A stretch of DNA of 18,079 nt from an uncultured Bacilli bacterium (GTDB lineage: Bacteria > Bacillota_I > Bacilli_A > RF39 > UBA660): the NCBI GenBank assembly GCA_934130215.1, contig CAKOXR010000016.1:1-18079 (forward strand). The letters run 5' to 3'. Under the pieces are notes generated by a model that searched no databases, was not told where the DNA came from, and saw nothing but the letters and a program-made list of their open reading frames with translations. Below, in pieces: positions 5,896-13,400 of this stretch. The translations under genes and the position numbers were made by a program. How positions within the stretch are numbered: position 1 is the stretch's first letter; each line of letters begins with the position of its first letter.

Positions 5896-7212
5896 CTATA
5901 ATTTATTTATTACATCCTTATAAAGTGTTCCACGATCTTCAAAACTATTAAATTGATCCCATGAAGCACATGCTGGACTTAATAATATTATATCTCCTTT
6001 AGATGATAATTCATAAGCTTTTTTGGTTGCTTGTTCCAAATTATCAACTACTTTACATTCTTTTGGACACCATTTCTTGATTCTTTCTTTTGTTTCACCA
6101 TAACATATAACATATTTTACATTTTGCATATGATCATTTAATTCATCAAATGAGTGTCCTCTATCTAAACCACCCATTATTAAAATAGTTGGATCTTTAA
6201 ATGAATCAAGTGCAATTCTAGTTGAAACAGTATTAGTTGCTTTAGAATCATTATAAAATTTCCGCTTGTTTAATTCTTTTACAAATTCGATTCTATGTTC
6301 AACTCCTTTAAATGTTGATAATTCATCAAATATTATTTGATTTGGTATATTTAATTCTTTCATTACAAGTATTGCACACATTATATTTTCATAATTATGC
6401 ATTCCTTTTACTAAAATATCTTTTACATCAATTACTTTTTCATTTCTATAATAAATAGCATTATTTTCATAATAACAATCTGTTTTTCTTTTTGATGAAA
6501 AATATTCTTTTCTTCCTTTTATATCTTTTGTTAAATTAATAACATCATCATTTTCTAAGTTTAAAATAGCTAGTGATTTATCATCAAAATTTTTAAATAT
6601 TCTCTTTTTAACATTTTTATAATTTTCATAATTACCAAAAAAATCTATATGTACTGGTATTAAATTAGTTAATACTGCTATATCTGGTTTAAAATCTTTA
6701 AAGTTATTTAATTGTTGACTAGATATTTCCATTATTAATATATCATTTTCTTTAATTTCATCTATCATTTTTGATAAAGGAATTCCCATATTACCACACA
6801 TATGACAATTTGGAGTAAATCTTTTTATCATGTTATAAATCATTGTTGTTGTAGTTGTTTTTCCATTAGATCCTGTTACGGATATTAATTTTACTTTAGG
6901 TAAAAAATGGTAAGAAACTTCAATTTCATTAATAACTGGAATATTTAATTCATTTGCTTTTTTTATTAATTCATTTTCATTACTAATTCCAGGATTCTTA
7001 ACAACATAATCAAAGCTTTCATCTAAATAATTAATTGCTTGTTTATCAATAAATATCTTTATCCCTAATTGTTCTAATTCTTTTACTTTTTCTTCATCTT
7101 GTTCTTTAGCATCTACTAATATAATATTATTATTATGTTTTTTTAATAATTTTGATACTTCATATCCACTTCTAGCCATACCAAAGACAAATATTTTTTT
7201 GTTTTCAAACAT
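5896..7212 (-). CDS. murD: UDP-N-acetylmuramoyl-L-alanine--D-glutamate ligase
   Basis: MurD adds D-glutamate to UDP-MurNAc-L-Ala with ATP in the cytoplasmic phase of peptidoglycan synthesis. The 438-residue protein shows an N-terminal Rossmann-like domain (IFVFGMARSGYEVSKLL), the ATP-binding loop TGSNGKTTTTTM at about residues 113-124, the Mur-ligase pattern FKGVEHRIEFV, the substrate loop FYNDSKATNT, and the C-terminal LLSPACASWDQFNSFEDRG. The usual NxxPDHLD motif reads NLIPVHID here, with Val replacing the first Asp. The ATG at 7212 has AAAGGA upstream; an ATG at 7230 would overlap that site and add unlike residues. murD is downstream of the YfcC-like gene, separated only by a hairpin, and is coupled to eno. 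Its presence argues that the cell has a wall. Confidence 0.97.
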   Translation of the reverse strand: MFENKKIFVFGMARSGYEVSKLLKKHNNNIILVDAKEQDEEKVKELEQLGIKIFIDKQAINYLDESFDYVVKNPGISNENELIKKANELNIPVINEIEVSYHFLPKVKLISVTGSNGKTTTTTMIYNMIKRFTPNCHMCGNMGIPLSKMIDEIKENDILIMEISSQQLNNFKDFKPDIAVLTNLIPVHIDFFGNYENYKNVKKRIFKNFDDKSLAILNLENDDVINLTKDIKGRKEYFSSKRKTDCYYENNAIYYRNEKVIDVKDILVKGMHNYENIMCAILVMKELNIPNQIIFDELSTFKGVEHRIEFVKELNKRKFYNDSKATNTVSTRIALDSFKDPTILIMGGLDRGHSFDELNDHMQNVKYVICYGETKERIKKWCPKECKVVDNLEQATKKAYELSSKGDIILLSPACASWDQFNSFEDRGTLYKDVINKL

Positions 7213-7230
7213 TTTATTTTTTCCTTTCAT

Positions 7231-7260
7231 ATATAAAGGTTGGGTTTAAATAACCCAACC
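7231..7260 (-). terminator. Hairpin after the YfcC-like gene, partial terminator before murD
   Basis: GGTTGGGTT (7252-7260) pairs perfectly with AACCCAACC (7238-7246) around ATTTA, nine pairs and unusually G+C-rich for this window, followed by TTTATAT. The stem and loop include the last sense codons and the TAA. The following U-run is interrupted and no murD promoter fits between the hairpin and murD, so read-through is likely and it may set the relative output of murD-eno. Confidence 0.65.
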
Positions 7261-8616
7261 AATAATTAAGAATGTAATTAATAATATTCCTAGTAATAAT
7301 AATACAAATTTGTATATATGTTTAATCCATTCTTTATAATTAACATCAAAATAAGATAATCCCCCTAATAATAAGGCACTGGTTGGTGTTACAAATAATG
7401 TTAATCCATAGATTGTTTGCATTATAAATGTCATTAATGTATAACCTGATTGATAAGCTGTTTGGAGAATAGTGCTTTGATCACTTGCTAAATAGATAAA
7501 TTGTCCATAAAAGAATGTTCCAATACTTGATAGTAATGTCATTGGTAAAATACTTACTTCTTTTGATAAACCAATTATTTTATTATAAATTGTGTACATT
7601 ATTGATTGTCCACTTGTACTTGAAAAGAATGGCATTAATATTACAAATGATATTGTTGTTATAATTGACATTGGTAATAGTTTTCTAGCTCCTTCAACAA
7701 ATCCTTCATAAATTTCGTTCTTTTTTAATCCATAAATCCATGATATTACAAGTGATGATATTATTAATAATACTGAGAATTCTACTTCTGAGCATTGTCC
7801 TAGTGCTTTTATATTTTGACCTAGAAGTGCTGATAAAATAGAAAAATCATTTATTTTTATTTCAGATATTGATGTATGTAAATCATCAAATATTCCAATA
7901 TTAAATCCATAAGACCAACTAAACATTGAAATAAATCCTAGTACTAATGTTATTAGAGTTATTACAATTGCTGGTTGTATTTTAATATTTTTTGTTGTTT
8001 CAATTTGTTTTGGTTTTAATTCTTCTTTTGTTTTTAATATATATATTATTAATATTGCTGGTAAAAGGATTAAAAGTGCTATTTTTACTGCTAGTAAAGA
8101 TGTATAATTTACTTTATAAAAATAATTAATATATCCACTTACATCAAATGATAGTGTTGATGCTATTATTCCTATAAATATTGATCCTATAGTTGCAAGT
8201 AATGTATTTTTTTTATCATATCCCATTGTTTCTAATACATCTTTAAAAAATGGTACTAATACAAATAATCCAAACATTATTCCAAGTACTGATGATAGTA
8301 ATGTAAATAGTATTACTGTAAATATTAGGAATTTTGTTTCATTTTTATTTGAACATTTTGCAACAATATTATTATATGTTTTTGTTTTTTTAAGTATTCC
8401 ATAGAATCCACCTACTACTAGTAAATAAACTCCATATTGAACATATGTTTGGAATGTTTGTAGTGGGAAGTAGAATATATCAAATAGTCCAAATGGTTCT
8501 AAACTTCCTTCTTTAAATACTCCGTTTGTATAACTTCCTGTTTTAATTATCCATGATAATGCTACAAATATTAATAATGTTATTAATATTGTTTTTAGTA
8601 ATTTTTTATTATTCAT
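7246..8616 (-). CDS. YfcC-like (C4-dicarboxylate anaerobic carrier superfamily) membrane transporter
   Basis: A 456-residue integral membrane protein with about 11-12 hydrophobic segments, beginning MNNKKLLKTILITLLIFVAL. Features resembling the YfcC/DcuC-type carriers are ALSWIIKTGSYTNGVF just after the first helix (family: SWIIPTGSY), a Ser/Gly-rich re-entrant-like segment FFSSTSGQSI, and FVTPTSALLLGGLSYFDVNY before the final helix. Known relatives move amino acids or dicarboxylates; the substrate cannot be read from sequence. The ATG at 8616 has ACAGGAGGAAAAA upstream and lies 12 bases after the kinase-like gene, so it is in one operon with it and the AI-2E-family gene. Its stop codon sits in a nine-pair hairpin. 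Family call moderate, transporter nature sure. Confidence 0.75.
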   Translation of the reverse strand: MNNKKLLKTILITLLIFVALSWIIKTGSYTNGVFKEGSLEPFGLFDIFYFPLQTFQTYVQYGVYLLVVGGFYGILKKTKTYNNIVAKCSNKNETKFLIFTVILFTLLSSVLGIMFGLFVLVPFFKDVLETMGYDKKNTLLATIGSIFIGIIASTLSFDVSGYINYFYKVNYTSLLAVKIALLILLPAILIIYILKTKEELKPKQIETTKNIKIQPAIVITLITLVLGFISMFSWSYGFNIGIFDDLHTSISEIKINDFSILSALLGQNIKALGQCSEVEFSVLLIISSLVISWIYGLKKNEIYEGFVEGARKLLPMSIITTISFVILMPFFSSTSGQSIMYTIYNKIIGLSKEVSILPMTLLSSIGTFFYGQFIYLASDQSTILQTAYQSGYTLMTFIMQTIYGLTLFVTPTSALLLGGLSYFDVNYKEWIKHIYKFVLLLLGILLITFLIIGWVI

Positions 8617-8628
8617 TTTTTCCTCCTG

Positions 8629-9192
8629 TTAAAATCTTCTTTTTATGTCTTCTAGAATAATACCCACTTTTTTTTCTAAATCTTCAAGTGTTCCATCATT
8701 TATAATTTTATAATCATAATTATCATAGTCATCTAAATCTGTTTCTGTATAATGTTTTTGTTCTTGATTTGTTAATTTAGTTTCTAATGATGGTCTTGTT
8801 ACATTTATAACTATTACATTTTTAAATTCTTGTTTTGGTATATCAAGTTCTACTTTAGCTCTTGCATCACTTATTGTAATGATATCATAAAAATATGAGT
8901 AAACTTTAATATCAGAAATCATTCTTTTAACAAAGAATAAAAAATCTATTTTTTGTCTTATTAATTCTGTTCCTAACATTTGTAATAGTTCTCTTGGTTT
9001 TGTTTCTTCATTTCCATCCCAATTACTTATTTTTTTTGCATACTCTTTTATTGGAGTACTATATTGCAAATTAATTGTATTAAGTCCAATTCTTTCATAT
9101 TCATTTCTTATCATTTGAGCAATTGTATCTTTTCCGTGTCTTGCTTTACCTGATATTATAAATATGAATGGTTCTTTTTGTTCTAAATTCAT
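8629..9192 (-). CDS. P-loop deoxynucleoside monophosphate kinase-like protein
   Basis: A 187-residue soluble protein with a Walker A loop near the N-terminus (FIISGKARHGKDTIAQMI, about residues 11-28). The GKxxxGKDT form resembles phage T4-type dNMP kinases, as does the mid-protein ISDARAKVE in the place of the family's DVR...E motif, followed by a strand and VTRPSLE. This suggests a small nucleoside or nucleotide kinase that phosphorylates a monophosphate with ATP; dephospho-CoA kinase-like chemistry cannot be excluded. The ATG at 9192 overlaps the TGA of the AI-2E-family gene (ATGA) with AGAGG upstream, and the YfcC-like gene follows after 12 bases. No phage genes surround it, so it appears to be a resident chromosomal gene. 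Confidence 0.7.
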   Translation of the reverse strand: MNLEQKEPFIFIISGKARHGKDTIAQMIRNEYERIGLNTINLQYSTPIKEYAKKISNWDGNEETKPRELLQMLGTELIRQKIDFLFFVKRMISDIKVYSYFYDIITISDARAKVELDIPKQEFKNVIVINVTRPSLETKLTNQEQKHYTETDLDDYDNYDYKIINDGTLEDLEKKVGIILEDIKRRF

Positions 9193-10310
9193 ACCTTTAC
9201 CTCTTTATCAGATTTAAGAAAATTATATTTTTCATTATAGAAAAGAATAATTTCTTTTATTACTGCTATTATTGGAGTTGCTATTATCATTCCAAATATT
9301 CCAAAGAAATAACCAAATATTAATAATCCTATTAATATAGTTACTGGACTTAATTTTACTGATTTTCCCATTATTATTGGTGATAATACATTTCCTTCAA
9401 TTGTTTGGATTACAGATATTACAATTGTTACTAATATTCCTGTTAATGGACTTACTGTAAATCCTATTACAATTGCTGGTATTGCTCCTATATATGGTCC
9501 TAAATATGGTATTACATTTGTTACTGCACAGAAAAGTGCTAATATTATTGCTGCTGGAACTTTTAATATTAATAAACCAATTAATGTACATCCAAATATT
9601 ATTAGAGATGAATATATTGTTCCTCTTATGAAATTATTTAAAATGTAATTTATTCTTGTTAATAAATCCCATATTTCTTTACGATATTTAGTTGGTAGGA
9701 ATTTTTTAATTCTTTTTGGTGCTTCATTAAAATCTAGTAATAGAAAGAATCCAACCATTAGTCCTAACCAGAATGTTCCTAGTCCGGATATTATATTTGA
9801 TACTGTTTTTGTTATCCAAGATACTATACTTGCTGCATCAAATTCGGATGCTATTTCTGTTACTTTTTTAATTATTGCTTCTTTTGTTGATGTTAGATCA
9901 ATTCCTTCTATTGTAAAATTATTAATCCATTTTAATGTATCATTTGTAATTTTACCTAGATTTATTGTTTGAACTTGATCTACAATAACTGGTACTATTT
10001 CTAATATTAATAGTAATAATAAACCAACAAATGAAAAGAATACAATTGATGTTCCAAATACTCTTTTTATTTTTTTGTTTTGCATTTTTGTTACTAAAGG
10101 ATTAAATAACCATGCAAATACTAGTCCTATAAAAAGAGGTGTTAATATTTTAAATAATTTACTTACAAATGGCATTATTTGTAATTTATCACCTATTAGA
10201 GTTACTAAATAAACTGCTAGTATAATAAATACAATGTATAATAAATTTATTAATCTATTTCCTTGTTGAAGTAAATTATTAATTTTTCTTTTATTTATTT
10301 CATCTTTCAT
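9189..10310 (-). CDS. AI-2E family membrane protein (PF01594-type transporter)
   Basis: A 373-residue polytopic membrane protein with the AI-2E-family layout: two N-terminal helices (INLLYIVFIILAVYLVTLIG, then a long pair around residues 50-110), a central soluble segment (about 115-170), and a C-terminal group of helices with the conserved AVTNVIPYLGPYIGAIPA and IEGNVLSPIIMGKSVKLSPV motifs. Members are linked to autoinducer-2 or other small-molecule efflux or Na+/H+ antiport; the role here is not determined. The ATG at 10310 has a strong AGGAGG site, and a TTGAAA-17-TATAAT promoter lies just upstream, making this the first gene of a transcript that continues through the kinase-like and YfcC-like genes and perhaps murD-eno. 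The promoter spacer holds a 12-base A-tract. Confidence 0.92.
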   Translation of the reverse strand: MKDEINKRKINNLLQQGNRLINLLYIVFIILAVYLVTLIGDKLQIMPFVSKLFKILTPLFIGLVFAWLFNPLVTKMQNKKIKRVFGTSIVFFSFVGLLLLLILEIVPVIVDQVQTINLGKITNDTLKWINNFTIEGIDLTSTKEAIIKKVTEIASEFDAASIVSWITKTVSNIISGLGTFWLGLMVGFFLLLDFNEAPKRIKKFLPTKYRKEIWDLLTRINYILNNFIRGTIYSSLIIFGCTLIGLLILKVPAAIILALFCAVTNVIPYLGPYIGAIPAIVIGFTVSPLTGILVTIVISVIQTIEGNVLSPIIMGKSVKLSPVTILIGLLIFGYFFGIFGMIIATPIIAVIKEIILFYNEKYNFLKSDKEVKV

Positions 10311-10327
10311 ATGATCCTCCTAAAGAA

Positions 10328-10356
10328 ATTATACACTTAAATTTTTTTTTTTTCAA
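10328..10356 (-). promoter_or_regulatory. Promoter of the AI-2E-family operon with poly-A spacer
   Basis: The minus strand has TTGAAA (10351-10356), exactly 17 bases, then TATAAT (10328-10333). A run of 12 A residues (10342-10353) fills the end of the -35 and much of the spacer. Start of transcription would be near 10321, just ahead of the AGGAGG site. The spacing is optimal as drawn, so a change in the run length would shift promoter strength. Confidence 0.75.
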
Positions 10357-10387
10357 TTAATTTTTATATAAATATGGTTGTTTTTTT

Positions 10388-10418
10388 AAAAAAGAATAGT
10401 TTTATTTAACTATTCTTT
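10388..10418 (-). terminator. Rho-independent terminator of polC, touching its stop codon
   Basis: AAAGAATAGTT (10408-10418) pairs perfectly with AACTATTCTTT (10391-10401), eleven pairs around a six-base loop, followed by TTT. The first two stem bases are part of the polC TAA. The operon promoter at 10328-10356 lies immediately downstream. Confidence 0.88.
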
Positions 10419-13400
10419 AAAATAAACTTAATTGTTCTGATTCATCCATATTATCTAAAACACCTAATTCTTTCATTTTTTCAATTAATGTTTTAGATAC
10501 TCCTCCTCTTTTTTGAAGATCTTCTATAGAATAAAATGGTCTTTTTTCTCTTTCTGTTACTATTTTTTGAGCAACAGAATCTCCTAGTCCTTCTAAGCAT
10601 CTAAATGGTAATAATAATGTATTTTTATCAATAATTTTAAAATATTTTGAATCAGATTTTTCTATATCTATTTGAGCAAATTTTATTCCTCTTGCTGATG
10701 CTTCTAAAGCTATTTGCATAACATCATATATATTAGATTCTTTGTTTGTTGCACTTGTTCCTTTTGATTCTATTTCTAGTAATTTTGTTTTAATTTCTTC
10801 ATATCCTTTTACCATTGCATATACATCAAAATCGGAACATCTAACTGACATATAAGCACAATAATATAGAATTGGATAATGTACTTTATACCAAGCAATT
10901 CTAAAGGCACTTGTTACATATGCTGTTGCATGAGCTTTGGGAAACATATATTTTATTTTACTACATGAATCAATAAACCATTCTTCAATTCCTGCTTCTT
11001 TCATTTTTGCTTTAAATTCAATCCATTTATCTGGTTCTTTTGATGCTTTTCCTTTACGAACAAATTCCATTATTTTAAAAGCATCAAGATCTTTCATTCC
11101 ATGATATCTTAAATATACCATTATATCATCACGACATCCAATTACTTCTTTAAATGGAACAATATTGTTTTTTATTAATTCTTGTGCATTCCCTAACCAT
11201 ACATCAGTTCCATGTGAAAGACCTGATATTTTGATTAATTCTGCGAATGTTTTTGGTTTTGTATCTACTAACATTTGAATTACAAATTTTGTTCCAAATT
11301 CTGGTATTCCAAGTGTTCCTGTTTCACACATTATTTCTTCTTTTGTAACTCCTAGTACATTTGGTTGTGAAAATATTTCCATTGTTTCTTTATCTCCAAG
11401 TGGTACTTTTGTTACATCAATTATACCTTCTTCATTTTTTGGTAAATTTGTTATATCAATAATTGTTTCTTGTCCTTCATTATATTTTTTTACTTCTTCT
11501 TTTGATAAATCTTGAAGAAGTCTTAATACAGTTGGATCATCGTGTCCTAGTATATCTAGTTTTACTAAATCTTGGTCAATAGCATGATAATCGAAATGGG
11601 TTGTTCTCCATGGTACAGTTGGATCATCTGCTGGATATTGAAATGGTGTAAAATCAAATACTTCTTTATATCCGGGTACTACTACTATTCCTCCTGGATG
11701 TTGACCGGTTGTTCTTTTTACTCCTGTACATCCTAGTGCGATTCTTTCTATTTCTGGTGTTCTTTTATTGCATTTTATTAATTTTTTCTTTTTTAATTCA
11801 TCTTTAGATGGTATTTTTATATTATAACTGTTTGTTTCTACTCTTAATGTATCATATATTTTATCTTCATAAAATCCTTGTACAAATCCATATGCTGTTT
11901 TTTCGGCAACGGTTCCAATTGTTCCTGCTCTATATACATTATCGGTTCCAAATAATACTTTTGTATATTCGTGTGCTGATGCTTGATTATCACCTGAAAA
12001 GTTTAAATCAATATCCGGTACTTTATCTGCATTAAATCCAAGGAATGTTGCAAATGGCATATCGTTTCCTTCTTTGTTCATCATGCTTTTACATTTTGGA
12101 CATAACATATCTGGTAAATCAAATCCTGATGAATAATCTATTCCTAGTTGTTTTCCGTTTAGTTCAAAGATGCTATTTTTACATTTTGGACATATATAGT
12201 GTGCTGGTAATGAATTTACTTCTGTTATTCCCATCATTGTTGCAACAAAGCTAGATCCAACAGATCCACGAGATCCTACTATATATCCATCATCGTTTGA
12301 GTGTTTTACTAATTTTTGTGCTATTAAGTATATAACATCGAATCCTCCTCCGATTATACCTCTTAATTCGTCTTCGATTCTTTTTTCAATGTTTGATGGT
12401 AAAGGATTTCCATAAATACTATATGCTTTATTATAAACCATTTCTCTTGTTATTTTTTCTGAATCCTCAATTATTGGTGAAAATGGTTTATCGGTTGCGA
12501 TTATAACTTCTATGTTATTTTCTACTTTGTCTGCTATTTTATTTGGGTTTGTTATTACTATTTCATTTCTTGTTTTTTCGTCTAAAAATGAAAATTCTTC
12601 TAACATTTGATTGGTTGTTCTAAAATATTCATCTGGTATATGTGGTTCTTCTTTGTTTTCTTTTATTAGTTTTTCATTTATATGATATTCGCCTTTATTT
12701 TCATATACTACTTTTTGACTCATTAATGTTCTTATTGCATCTCTTATTTTTTCTCTTTTTATGATTTCAAAATTTTTTCCGAATTTTAATATTTCTTCTT
12801 TTGTTAATGTAAATAGTTCTGCTATCATTTCAAAATCACTTGATAATTCATCAATATTATCTAAAGAGCTTATTAATTTTAATGTAGTTTTTGTTATTTC
12901 ATCTAATTCATATCCATATATTTCTTTAGAGTTATCAATTATTTGATTAATTAAGCCTATATTTGAATTAGTTTTATTATCTTGTTTTAAGTACCGTGCT
13001 AGTTGATGTCTTCCTTTTCCTGGTACATTTTGATTTACAATGATTTCTCTATATAATTTATCTTCTTTATATAGTGTATGTGCATCACTTGTTGCACATA
13101 TTAATTTATTTGTTTCTTTAGCACATTTTATTATTTTGTTTAATGCATATATTAATTCATCATAATTTGATAGATCATGACTTTTAACTAAATGAAGGTA
13201 ATTACTTGGTGGTTGTATTTCTATATAATCATAAAATTCCATTGCTTTTTTTAATTCTTCATCATTTTTTGTTAATGCAATATTAAATATTTCACCATTT
13301 AAACATGCTGATCCTATTAATAAGTCTTTTCGATTTTGGTTTATTATTCTTCTTGGTATTCTTGATGTTTTAGATATAAATCCTGTATTTGCATATGAAA

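Noticed and set aside
8629..9192. Prophage remnant because of the phage-like kinase
   Set aside because: Neighbours are ordinary chromosomal genes in a coupled operon, with no integrase, structural genes or attachment repeats.
9397..9591. Minus-strand 64-codon frame rich in Asn/Ile/Ser within the AI-2E-family gene
   Set aside because: It is another frame of the same strand within a well-supported membrane protein gene and has no family resemblance.
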